From positions 62,001-126,000 of the forward strand of contig NZ_BJOV01000002.1 of the NCBI RefSeq assembly GCF_009932475.1: DNA of 64,000 bases, read 5' to 3'. The translations under genes were made by a program, and so were the position numbers. This stretch comes from Gordonia spumicola. GTDB taxonomy: Bacteria > Actinomycetota > Actinomycetes > Mycobacteriales > Mycobacteriaceae. The notes beneath the pieces are model-generated. The model made no database searches and had not been told where the DNA came from. It was given only the letters and a program-made list of their open reading frames with translations. Positions 46,132 to 54,525 of this stretch are shown piece after piece. Positions within the stretch are counted from its first letter, which is position 1. Each line of letters starts with the position of its first letter.

Positions 46132-47073
46132 TCAGCGGTGACGCGGGTCGTTCAGCGGCGGCAGCGTCGGGGGTGCGACACGCTCGCGACGCTGCTCCGG
46201 GATGGCTGTGGTCGGCTCGGCGCGGCGCGGCGCGGCGCGGCGGATCGGCTCCACACGCGACGGCTCGTCCGCCACCGGCTGGGGCCGGGCCGCGGGACGC
46301 GACGGGTTGCGCGGTCCGCCGAGCGGTGCGCTCGCGGCATCGGCCGCGGCGGCCTCGATGCGGCGACGACGTTCCTTGTCGCGCATCGACTCCGTCTTCT
46401 CATCGGCGAGTTCCTCGCGGGCCGGACCGTGCGGGTCGCGCGGATCGGGCGCGTCCTGCGGGTCGATCGCGGGCGGCAGCACGCGCAGCAGGTCGGCGAA
46501 GCGGCGGACCGTGTCGAGTGCCACGTCCAGACGCGAGTCGTCTGCGGTCACCGGCATCGAACCGAGAACCCAGTTGCCCTCGTTCCAGAGGACCTCGATG
46601 TAGGCGGGAGCCTCGGTCGCGAGCGTCACCATGCGGCGGTCGCAGATGCGGCGCGCCGCGTCCAGGTTCGACGCGAACATGACGCGGGAACCCATGGCGC
46701 CGAGCAGATCGACGTCGTCCTCGGCGGGCGCGAGGACGTCCTCGTACCGCAGGTCGACGGTGACCGACGATGCGGCCGGGCGCCGGACCGCGATGACGGT
46801 GGCCGTCTCCTCGAGGTCGAACACGACGGCCTCCGCACCCTCGTACACGCCGTACGCGACGTCGCGCACGAGAACGTGCTCGGGGGCGTCCATCGCGGCA
46901 CGCTGGAAGACGGTGCGCAGCTTGGAGTCGCTGTCGCGGAACTTGAAGGAGTGCGTCTGCCCCCACACGGCCCGCTGGTGGTGCACCTGCTCGGACCGGT
47001 TCCGGTCGAGCCACAGCAGTACCGCCGCACCGGCCAGTGCGAGCGCCGCAATCACGAAATAGACAATGGTCAT
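46132..47073 (-). CDS. Rv0383c-like membrane-anchored protein
   Basis: 313 residues with one N-terminal span (about 2-22, IVYFVIAALALAGAAVLLWL), a mixed alpha/beta domain (TVDLRYEDVLAPAEDDVDLLGAMGSRVMFASNL, YIEVLWNEGNWVLGSMPV) and a ~90-residue Arg/Ala/Pro-rich tail. It takes the position of Rv0383c next to pyrE. The N-out or N-in topology is not clear and the function is unknown. The short leader it shares with the divergent M20 gene (66 nt) must hold both promoters. Confidence 0.8.
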   Translation of the reverse strand: MTIVYFVIAALALAGAAVLLWLDRNRSEQVHHQRAVWGQTHSFKFRDSDSKLRTVFQRAAMDAPEHVLVRDVAYGVYEGAEAVVFDLEETATVIAVRRPAASSVTVDLRYEDVLAPAEDDVDLLGAMGSRVMFASNLDAARRICDRRMVTLATEAPAYIEVLWNEGNWVLGSMPVTADDSRLDVALDTVRRFADLLRVLPPAIDPQDAPDPRDPHGPAREELADEKTESMRDKERRRRIEAAAADAASAPLGGPRNPSRPAARPQPVADEPSRVEPIRRAAPRRAEPTTAIPEQRRERVAPPTLPPLNDPRHR

Positions 47074-47139
47074 CGCAGATAGCCTACTATCGAACGCCCC
47101 GCGAGCCATGACGACGCGGTCGTCAAGAAGGGAAACCCC

Positions 47140-48327
47140 ATGACCGAACGACGCGACGATGCCGTCAGGCGGCTCGTCGACAGCGTCGACGCCTCCGCTA
47201 TCGACGCGCTGACCTGCGCATTGATCGCCGAGCCGAGCGTCAACCCGGGTGGAACAGAGGCGTCGGCCGTCGCGGTGCTCGCCGACGCCTGTCGGGCCGC
47301 CGGATTCGACGTCGATGTCGACGACGCCGCTCCGGGGCGCCCGAACCTCGTCGCGACCGCGCACGTCGGCGGCGACGGACCGGGCCTCATGCTGCTCGGT
47401 CATTCGGACGTGGTGCCCGCCGGACCGGGGTGGACGGGCGACCCGTTCGTCCCCCGCCGTGACGGCGACCTGATCATCGGGCGGGGCGCGTCCGACATGA
47501 AGGGCGGCATCGCCTCGGCGGTCGCCGCGATGACCGCGTTGACCCGCGCCGCCGAGTTCGGCCTCGAATTGTCCGGTCCGGTCCGGCTGGTCGTGACCGT
47601 CGACGAGGAGGAGCACGGCTCGGGTGTGCGGCGTCTCGTGGCGTCCGGCAGGCGCGACCCCTACGTCGGCTGCATCGTCGCCGAGCCGACTCGCATGGAC
47701 GTGGTGCGCGGGTGCCGCGGCGCGTCGTACTTCGACATCGAGATCACCGGACGGGCCGCCCACTCGGGCAGGCCGACCGACGGGGTGAGCGCCATCGACG
47801 CCGCGGCCCGCGTGATCGACGTGATCCGCGCCGATCAGGCCCGTCTGGCCGCCGACCCCGATCCGCTTCTCGGCTTCGGAACATGGAACGTCGGCACCAT
47901 CGAGGGCGGCCAGGGCATCTCCGTCGTCGCGCCCTCGTGCTCACTCGGCGTCGACCGCCGTCTCATGCCCGGCGAGGACGTCGAGCAGATCGGCCGCGAC
48001 CTGTCCGACGCGATCCGCGCGGCGGGCGTCGAGTCGGACGGGGTGACGGTCACGGTGACGCCGACGATGTTCCTGCCCGGCTTCGCGACCGACGCCGACC
48101 ATCCCATCGTCGCGGCGGCCGCCGACGCGGGCGGTGGGACGATCGGCGGCTGGACCGCGGCATGCGACGGCGGTTTCATCAGCACGGCCCTCGGCGTCCC
48201 GACCGTCGTCATGGGCCCGGGCGACATCAACACCCAGGCACACCAGCCCGACGAGTCGGTCGGGCTGTCCGAACTCGTCTCCGCGGCTCAGGCATACGTC
48301 CGGGCCGCCGTGACCCTGCTGTCCTGA
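47140..48327 (+). CDS. M20-family metallopeptidase/deacylase (ArgE/DapE type)
   Basis: 395 residues. Di-zinc motifs are clear: MLLGHSDVVPAG (His, Asp), GRGASDMKGGIAS (bridging Asp), VTVDEEEHGSG (catalytic and metal Glu), IVAEPTRMDVV and a late VMGPGDINTQAHQPDE (His). The dimerisation lid begins FDIEITGRAAHSGRPTDGVSAID. Could be an acetylornithine deacetylase-, succinyl-DAP desuccinylase- or peptidase-like enzyme; the sequence does not decide, and no arginine or lysine gene is near. Confidence 0.88.
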   Translation: MTERRDDAVRRLVDSVDASAIDALTCALIAEPSVNPGGTEASAVAVLADACRAAGFDVDVDDAAPGRPNLVATAHVGGDGPGLMLLGHSDVVPAGPGWTGDPFVPRRDGDLIIGRGASDMKGGIASAVAAMTALTRAAEFGLELSGPVRLVVTVDEEEHGSGVRRLVASGRRDPYVGCIVAEPTRMDVVRGCRGASYFDIEITGRAAHSGRPTDGVSAIDAAARVIDVIRADQARLAADPDPLLGFGTWNVGTIEGGQGISVVAPSCSLGVDRRLMPGEDVEQIGRDLSDAIRAAGVESDGVTVTVTPTMFLPGFATDADHPIVAAAADAGGGTIGGWTAACDGGFISTALGVPTVVMGPGDINTQAHQPDESVGLSELVSAAQAYVRAAVTLLS

Positions 48328-48357
48328 GTCCCCGCGCGGCAGGCGACGTCACCGCGG

Positions 48358-50151
48358 TCAGCGGAGGAGGAAGAGCTCGCGGGAGGCGGGGGTCGGGCCG
48401 TCGCAGCGCAGGAGGACTCCCGCGCCGACTCCGAACACGCGACCGCGGCCGGTGCGGGTCAGGCGGCACGGCGACGCCTTGACCGTGACCGCGGGCAGCG
48501 GCTGCAGGGTGCCGCTGCCCGGAACCGGGGCTCCGACGAAGGTCAGCGGAGCCACCTGCGGAAATGACGTCGAATCGTCGACGACCGCCGGAATCGTGTA
48601 CGACGACGTGGTGAGCAGCGACCCGCCGATGGGCGCCCAGTCGTCACCGTCCCGGTCGCCGTCGGCGCCCGTCGGCACGATCGACTGCGTGTGCCGCGCC
48701 GGGTTCGCGTAGACGACGGCTGCCCGGCCGTTCGGGTCGACACCGGTGATCGCCCAGTCGTCACCCGTTCGGGCCAACCCGGTCACCGTCCACCCGTCGG
48801 GCAGGTCGGGCGCCACCACGTCCGATGCCGTGAGGAACACGTTCTTGCGGTCGGTGTCGCCGCGGACGTCGATCGCGGCGACGCTGCCGACCGACGCCGT
48901 CACCCGGACATCGGCGCCTGCGACGCCGAAGTCGGCCCCGGTGTAGCTGCGGAACTCAGTCCCGCTGGCGTAGTCGTACGAGTCGATGCGGTCCGCGGCG
49001 CCCGCGCACACAACGGGGACGGCGATCGCGCCGTCGACGAAATCGAACCGGGCGGGCCGCGCGCATCCGGGGGCCTGCGGGCCGATGCGGACGCGGGTGG
49101 TGACCGAGCCGTCCGAGAGCGCCAGTTCCACGACGGCGGACGATCCGTCGTCGCCCCAGGTCAACACGGATCCTCCCGACTGGTCGAATCGTCCGAACTC
49201 GATCGGGGCGAGCGCATCGGTGGTCCAGTCGATCCGCCCGGAGTCGCCGTCGACACGGTAGGTCAGGACGGTCGCTGTCGGCAGGTCCCGGACCTGGACG
49301 ATCACCGGCGACGACGTGTTCGTCTCGGACACCGTCGATCCCCACACGCCGAGCACGGGCCGCGCGAACTGCACCGTCCAGTTCTCGGCCCCGCCGACGA
49401 AACCCGTCACCGACGTGTCGCCGGCGAGCGCGAACCCGCCCGCGATCGGCGCGGGCGTCAACCGACCCCACGCGTCGCCGCGGACCGCGTGGTGCCAGTC
49501 GATGCGGATCTGGTCGCCGCGATAGCCCTCCGACACCCATCCCGCGCCGCGCTGCGACGCCTGCGACACCGTCGGCGACTCGCCGAGCGGCCAGGCGACG
49601 GCCGTCGCGATCACGCCGAGAGTCGTCACCGAGACCAGCACCCCGAAACCGAAACGGCGGCGCAGGCGATGCCGGCTGCGGCGCTCCAGACGTGCCCGCC
49701 GCGCCAGCAGGTTGACCGCGCCGAACACCACGCCCAACACGCAGACGAGCGCGACCACGCGGCCGATGTTGACGACGTCCGGCAACGACTGCCGGTCGGC
49801 CGCCGACATCCGTGCGGTGCGAGACGCGAACAGGATCGCCACCGAGGCGACGACACCGGCCGACGACGCGACGATGTCGAGCAGATCCACCCACCGTGTG
49901 CGACGCGTCCGCGCGACGATGTGCACCGCCATCGGCACCACGGCCGCCACCACCGCGCCCAGCAGCGGCCACCGCAGGTCGGAGCCGGGAGACGGTCCCG
50001 GCGCGTGGTGCCAGGTCGGCGACGCCATGATCGCCGCCGCACTCGCTGCGACCACGATGACCAGCATCGATCCGACCATGACACCGGTCCACACGGCACG
50101 GAACCGGCGCACCTCGCGGACCGTTGACCGATCCCGATCGTCCACCCTCAT
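48358..50151 (-). CDS. Large membrane protein with extracytoplasmic propeller-like domain
   Basis: 597 residues. Four spans in the first ~180 residues (WTGVMVGSMLVIVVAASAAA, WPLLGAVVAAVVPMAVHIVA, LLDIVASSAGVVASVAILF, VVALVCVLGVVFGAVNLLA) and a fifth at about 180-200 after an Arg-rich cytoplasmic loop. The C-terminal ~390 residues are outside and beta-rich, with repeated W/D-containing strands (VLTYRVDGDSGRIDWTTDAL, VLTWGDDGSSAVVELALSDG) like an irregular propeller. Paired cysteines (APGCARP, VVCAGA, SPCRLT, LLRCDG) suggest disulfides. No family recognised. The ATG at 50151 is preferred to an earlier start at 50166. Confidence 0.75.
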   Translation of the reverse strand: MRVDDRDRSTVREVRRFRAVWTGVMVGSMLVIVVAASAAAIMASPTWHHAPGPSPGSDLRWPLLGAVVAAVVPMAVHIVARTRRTRWVDLLDIVASSAGVVASVAILFASRTARMSAADRQSLPDVVNIGRVVALVCVLGVVFGAVNLLARRARLERRSRHRLRRRFGFGVLVSVTTLGVIATAVAWPLGESPTVSQASQRGAGWVSEGYRGDQIRIDWHHAVRGDAWGRLTPAPIAGGFALAGDTSVTGFVGGAENWTVQFARPVLGVWGSTVSETNTSSPVIVQVRDLPTATVLTYRVDGDSGRIDWTTDALAPIEFGRFDQSGGSVLTWGDDGSSAVVELALSDGSVTTRVRIGPQAPGCARPARFDFVDGAIAVPVVCAGAADRIDSYDYASGTEFRSYTGADFGVAGADVRVTASVGSVAAIDVRGDTDRKNVFLTASDVVAPDLPDGWTVTGLARTGDDWAITGVDPNGRAAVVYANPARHTQSIVPTGADGDRDGDDWAPIGGSLLTTSSYTIPAVVDDSTSFPQVAPLTFVGAPVPGSGTLQPLPAVTVKASPCRLTRTGRGRVFGVGAGVLLRCDGPTPASRELFLLR

Positions 50152-50225
50152 GGGACGAGCAAACACCGCCGAGCCGCGTAGATCACGTTATTCGGACGTT
50201 CGGACGACAGTCGTCGTGTCGCGGG

Positions 50226-50606
50226 TCAGACGACGTCGCGGACTCGGATCTCCACCGTCGCGCCCGAACCGCGCCTGATCTTCGATCCCCACACCGTGAG
50301 TCGACCCAGGATTCCGTACTTCGCGACGATCAGATCGGCGGCCCGCGACGAGTCGTCGATCACCTCGCCGACGCCCGCGACCTCGGGGCCGGACGTCTTC
50401 TTGCCTCGCGCGTCGCAGGTCTGCACGAGCACCCTGTTGTCGCGCCGCAGACGCTTGACCTTCCACGAGTCGCCGACGGTCCACATGACGAGGTCGTCGC
50501 CGTCGCGCGCCGCCCACAACGGCGTCGGGACGGCCGTCCCGTTCTTCCGGTACGTCGTCAGCATGACGTACGTCGATTCAGCGATCTCGCCCACGGTTGC
50601 ACTCAT
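50226..50606 (-). CDS. PPOX-class F420/FMN-dependent split-barrel protein
   Basis: 126 residues of the pyridoxamine-5'-phosphate-oxidase-like barrel: STYVMLTTYRKNGTAVPTPLW, DDLVMWTVGDSWKVKRLRRDNRVLVQTCDARG and a late GKKTSGPEVAGVGEV. This is the short 'PPOX class F420-dependent' type, common in F420-using actinobacteria. Substrate unknown. It lies alone beyond the kdp terminator. Confidence 0.88.
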   Translation of the reverse strand: MSATVGEIAESTYVMLTTYRKNGTAVPTPLWAARDGDDLVMWTVGDSWKVKRLRRDNRVLVQTCDARGKKTSGPEVAGVGEVIDDSSRAADLIVAKYGILGRLTVWGSKIRRGSGATVEIRVRDVV

Positions 50607-50648
50607 GTGTGCAGACTACGCGTGCCCCGAGGCTCGGGCTCGCAACAG

Positions 50649-50692
50649 ATTTGGTGCTCAAAAGGCGTATATCCGCCTTTTGAGCACCAAAT
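50649..50692. terminator. Perfect 19-bp hairpin ending the kdp operon
   Basis: ATTTGGTGCTCAAAAGGCG pairs exactly with CGCCTTTTGAGCACCAAAT around a 6-nt loop, 4 nt past the kdpE stop. The arms are AT-richer than elsewhere and give A- and T-rich edges, so it fits an intrinsic terminator of the minus-strand kdp transcript. Confidence 0.85.
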
Positions 50693-50696
50693 ATGA

Positions 50697-51392
50697 TCAG
50701 CGGAGGAAGCGGTAGCCCATGCCGGCTTCGGTGATGAGGTGGCGGGGATTCGAGGGGTCGTCCTCGAGTTTACGGCGGAGACCCGCGAGGTAGACGCGCA
50801 GGTAGTTGGTCTGGTTCACATAGGTCGGACCCCACACCGCCCCCAGGATCTCGCGTTGGCTGACGAGGTTCCCGTCCGCCCGGACCAGAAGTTCCAGGAT
50901 CCCCCACTCCGTCGGGGTGAGGCGGACCTGCTCGCCGTCGCGGAGCACGCGCGTGCCCGCGAGGTCGACCTGGATGGCCCCCGCTTCGACTATCGGCGCG
51001 GCAGGCGCGGGGGCCGCCGTCGCACCGCGACGGATCGCGGCCCGCAGCCGGGCGAGGAGTTCCTCCATCCCGAACGGTTTTGTCACATAGTCGTCGGCTC
51101 CGGCGTCCAAAGCGGTCACCTTGTCTGCGGCGTCGGTCCGCGCCGACAGGACGATCACCGGGACCGTGCTCCAGCCGCGCAGGCCGTGCAGCACGGTGAA
51201 CCCGTCCATGTCGGGCAGTCCGAGATCGAGGACGATCACATCCGGCGACACCTTCGCGGCCGTTTCGAGCGCACCGGCCCCGTCCGCGGCCGTCGTCACC
51301 TCGAATCCCCTGGCGCGCAGGTTGATCCGGAGTGCACGCAGCAATTGCGGCTCATCGTCGACCACGAGGACGTGTCCGTTCGCGCCGGTCAT
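50697..51392 (-). CDS. kdpE: Response regulator KdpE
   Basis: 231 residues: a receiver domain with the acidic pair Asp12/Asp13, phospho-acceptor Asp56 (VIVLDLGLPDMDG) and Lys105 (YVTKPF), then an OmpR-type winged helix (LTPTEWGILELLVRADGNLVSQREIL through YLRVYLAGLRRKLE). With KdpD it switches on kdpFABC at low K+ or high osmolarity. Its ATG overlaps the kdpD stop by one base (TGATG). Confidence 0.96.
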   Translation of the reverse strand: MTGANGHVLVVDDEPQLLRALRINLRARGFEVTTAADGAGALETAAKVSPDVIVLDLGLPDMDGFTVLHGLRGWSTVPVIVLSARTDAADKVTALDAGADDYVTKPFGMEELLARLRAAIRRGATAAPAPAAPIVEAGAIQVDLAGTRVLRDGEQVRLTPTEWGILELLVRADGNLVSQREILGAVWGPTYVNQTNYLRVYLAGLRRKLEDDPSNPRHLITEAGMGYRFLR

Positions 51393-53881
51393 CAGGCCTC
51401 CTCTCCGACGGGCAGCTCAACGACCATCGTCGCACCGCCGCCCGGTGTCTGCGTCGCGGACAGCGTGCCGCCGACCGCGGTGACGAATCCGCTTGCCACC
51501 GACAGTCCGAGGCCGACCCCGGACGTGGTGCGGTTCTGGTCGCCGTACTGGTGGAACGGCACGAACACCCGCTGCACCTCGTCGGTGGGGATGCCGACGC
51601 CGTGGTCGATCACGCTGATCCGGCATCGCGGGCCGCCGTCGGGTGCGACGGCGACCTCCGAACGGATCTGCACCTCCTTCGACCCGTGCCGCAACGCGTT
51701 GTCGACGAGATTCGCCAGAGCCCGCTCGAGCAGGCCGGCGTCGGTGAGGGCCCACGCCTGGTCGATGGTGACCGGAATGTCGACGGCGGCCGGATCGCGC
51801 AGGGACACGGCCGCCGTCGCGCGGTGGATCACCTCGGCCAGGAACGTCGGCCGCAGTTGCGGCCGGACGACGCCTGCCGCCAGGCGCGACGAGTCGAGCA
51901 GGTTCCCGACCAGCGCCGACAGCTGGTCGACCGACTCCTCGACGGTCGCGAGGAGTTCGGCGGTGTCTTCGGCGCTGAAGGTGACGTCCTCGCTCCGCAG
52001 GCTCGACGCCGCGGCCTTCGCGGCGGCCAGCGGCGTCCGGAGGTCGTGGCTGACGGCCGACAGCAGCGCCCGCCGCAACTCGTCGGTGCGGGCCACCTCG
52101 TCGGCGAGCGCGGCCTCGGCCGCCAGCCTGTCACGTTCGGCTGCCGACGCCACCTGGTTCGCGACCGCCGTCAACACCTGGCGGTCGCGGGCGTCGATGG
52201 CGGGTCCGGCCAGATTGAGGCGGTACGCGCCGTCGTTCGCCGGGCACACGGTGTCCGGTTCACCCGTCGGGTCCGGCCCGACCGACGCGACGACCCCCGC
52301 GTCGTCGTCGATCCACACCGACGTCTGCTGATACGTCCCGCGGACCCGCTCCAGCAGGTCGGCGACGCCCGCGCCGTCGAGCACGGCGCCGGAGAACAGC
52401 GCGAGGAGTTCGGCGTCGCGGCTCGCGCGCTGCGCCTGGACGCGTCGGACCGTCGCCGAGTCGACGAGCGCGGCGACGGCGATCGCGATCATCAGCATCA
52501 CGGCGAGGGTGATCACGTTGTCGGGTTCGGCGATCGTGAACGTCAGGCGCGGGTCGGCGAAGAAGAAGTTCAGCAGCAGCCCCGAGGCCACCGCCGACAG
52601 GGACGCGGGCCCCACACCGCCGAGCATCGCGACGGCGAGGACGCCGACGAAGAACAACGACGACTCGCTGGAGAAGCCGAGCCAGTCGTCCATCAGCGCG
52701 ACGACGCCCGTCACTATCAACGGCACGACCAGTGCAAAAACCCAGCTCAGCGGCCGGTGGAAGCGGGTCTGCCGGATGTCGAAGGGATTGCGCTGCTGGG
52801 CCTGCTCGTGCGTCACCATGTGCACGTCGATGCGGCCGCTGTCGCGGACCACGCGCGATCCGACGCCCTCGTCGAAGATGCGGCTCCACCGCGACCGGCG
52901 GGACGTGCCGAGCACCAGTTGAGTGGCGTTGGCCGCGCGCGCGAAGTCGAGCAGGGTGATCGCGACGTCGTCGCCGACGACGGTGTGCACGCGCGCCCCG
53001 AGGTCCTTCGCCAGCGCGCGCAGCGCGGCGAGGTCGACGGCTCGACTGTCGGCGAGCCCATCGCCCCGGACGACGTGCGCGACGATCAGTTCGGCGCTCG
53101 ACCGGGATGCGATCCGACTCGCGCGGCGGATCAGCGTGCCGCTCTCCGGTCCCCCGGTCACCGCGACGACAACACGTTCACGGGCCTCCCACGTGTCGGT
53201 GATGGCGTTCGCCGACCGGTACACGGCGAGCTTCTCGTCCACCCGGTCGGCGAGCCACAGCAGCGCCAGCTCGCGCAGCGCCGTCAGGTTGCCCTGCCGG
53301 AAGAAGTTCCCCAGCGCGTCGTCGATGCGGGACGCGTCGTACACCTTGCCCGCCGTCAGCCGCTGCCGCAGGGCCCTCGGCTCGATGTCGACGAGTTCGA
53401 TCTGGTCCGCGGCGCGAACCACCGCGTCGGGCACGGTCTCCTGTTGCGTGACGCCGGTGATCTGCGCGACGACGTCGTTCAGGCTCTCCAGATGCTGGAT
53501 GTTGACCGTCGAGAGGACGTCGATCCCGGCGTCGAGGATCGCGTCGATGTCCTCCCACCGCTTCGTGTTCGCGAGGCCGGGCGCGTTGGTGTGCGCCAGT
53601 TCGTCGACGAGCACCACATCGGGCCTGCGTGCCAGGACCGCGTCGAGGTCCATCTCGTCGAGGGCGGTCCCGCGGTAGTCGACGCGGCGACGCGGGATCA
53701 CCTCCAGTCCGTCGACCATCGCCGCTGTCGCGACCCGCCCGTGCGTCTCGACGACGCCGACCACCACGTCGACGCCGTCGTCGCGCAGGCCGCGGGCGGT
53801 CGCCAGCATCTCGTACGTCTTGCCGACGCCGGGGGCGCATCCGAGGAACACCTCGAGCTGGCCTCGCGTCTGCGCTGTCAT
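51392..53881 (-). CDS. kdpD: Sensor histidine kinase KdpD
   Basis: 829 residues. The KdpD N-terminal domain opens with FLGCAPGVGKTYEMLATARG (Walker A, about 13-22) and the aspartate box VLVDELAHTNAPG, followed by a USP-like domain (VVAVTGGPESGTLIRRASRI). Four spans come after (about 395-490), then a GAF-like region and the kinase: H-box AVSHDLRTPLAAAKAA (His612), N-box LANLVDNALRHG, and glycine boxes VIDHGVGIP and TTSGVGLGLSVASGF. It senses K+ limitation. It lies 10 nt after kdpC. Confidence 0.96.
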   Translation of the reverse strand: MTAQTRGQLEVFLGCAPGVGKTYEMLATARGLRDDGVDVVVGVVETHGRVATAAMVDGLEVIPRRRVDYRGTALDEMDLDAVLARRPDVVLVDELAHTNAPGLANTKRWEDIDAILDAGIDVLSTVNIQHLESLNDVVAQITGVTQQETVPDAVVRAADQIELVDIEPRALRQRLTAGKVYDASRIDDALGNFFRQGNLTALRELALLWLADRVDEKLAVYRSANAITDTWEARERVVVAVTGGPESGTLIRRASRIASRSSAELIVAHVVRGDGLADSRAVDLAALRALAKDLGARVHTVVGDDVAITLLDFARAANATQLVLGTSRRSRWSRIFDEGVGSRVVRDSGRIDVHMVTHEQAQQRNPFDIRQTRFHRPLSWVFALVVPLIVTGVVALMDDWLGFSSESSLFFVGVLAVAMLGGVGPASLSAVASGLLLNFFFADPRLTFTIAEPDNVITLAVMLMIAIAVAALVDSATVRRVQAQRASRDAELLALFSGAVLDGAGVADLLERVRGTYQQTSVWIDDDAGVVASVGPDPTGEPDTVCPANDGAYRLNLAGPAIDARDRQVLTAVANQVASAAERDRLAAEAALADEVARTDELRRALLSAVSHDLRTPLAAAKAAASSLRSEDVTFSAEDTAELLATVEESVDQLSALVGNLLDSSRLAAGVVRPQLRPTFLAEVIHRATAAVSLRDPAAVDIPVTIDQAWALTDAGLLERALANLVDNALRHGSKEVQIRSEVAVAPDGGPRCRISVIDHGVGIPTDEVQRVFVPFHQYGDQNRTTSGVGLGLSVASGFVTAVGGTLSATQTPGGGATMVVELPVGEEA

Positions 53882-53891
53882 GGCCTCGACA

Positions 53892-54521
53892 CTATCGGCA
53901 GCTCGGCCCGGTGAGCCCCAGCGCTGCGTTGACGCGTGCGACGTTCACCGTCGGCTCGCCGAGGAAGCCCAACTGGCGGCCGTCGGTGTTGTCGGTGATG
54001 ATCCGGCGGACCTCCGCGAGCGGCAGCCCCGTGTTCCGGGCGATGCGCGGCGCCTGCAGATCGGCGTAGGCGGTCGAGATGCCGGGATCCAGGCTCGACC
54101 CCGAGCGGGTGACGGCGTCGGCGGGCACCTGGTCGGGTCGGACGCCTTCCCGCTTCGCTACCGCGGCTCGCCGCGCGTCGACGATCTTCACGAGGTCGGC
54201 GCTGTTCGGTCCCAGATTGCTCGCACCCGACGACGACGGGTCGCCCGCGCCCGTCGGATCGTCGACGCCGCCCGCGAACCGTGCGTGCAGGTATTTGTCC
54301 GGCTGGCCGGGCTTCGCGTGCTGGTCGACGCCGAGCAGTTCCGATCCGACGACGCAGCCGTCGGCGTCGGTGATCTTCGACCCCTCCGCGCCGTCGGAGT
54401 TGATGCGCGAGACCGCCCACACCGCGGCCGGGTAGGCCACGCCGACCACCACGGTGAGGGCGGTCAGGGCGATCAGTCCGACGACGAACTGTCGGGCGAG
54501 ACCGGTGAGAAGGTTCTTCAT
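53892..54521 (-). CDS. kdpC: Potassium-transporting ATPase subunit KdpC
   Basis: 209 residues with one N-terminal span (about 13-33) and the periplasmic KdpC domain. Family markers: GSELLGVDQHAKPGQPDKYLHARFA near the start, ASNLGPNSADL, and PGISTAYADLQAPRIARNTGLP in the C-terminal part. It stabilises ATP binding in KdpB and is part of KdpFABC. Four nt after kdpB. Confidence 0.96.
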   Translation of the reverse strand: MKNLLTGLARQFVVGLIALTALTVVVGVAYPAAVWAVSRINSDGAEGSKITDADGCVVGSELLGVDQHAKPGQPDKYLHARFAGGVDDPTGAGDPSSSGASNLGPNSADLVKIVDARRAAVAKREGVRPDQVPADAVTRSGSSLDPGISTAYADLQAPRIARNTGLPLAEVRRIITDNTDGRQLGFLGEPTVNVARVNAALGLTGPSCR

Positions 54522-54525
54522 GAGG

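Noticed and set aside
50649..50692. Perfect AT-richer palindrome considered as a phage or integron attachment site
   Set aside because: It sits 4 nt past the kdpE stop and has no integrase or tRNA nearby; a terminator explains it.
51332..53914. 860-codon plus-strand open frame opposite kdpD
   Set aside because: Arg/His/Gln-rich antisense frame; kdpD has all kinase motifs.
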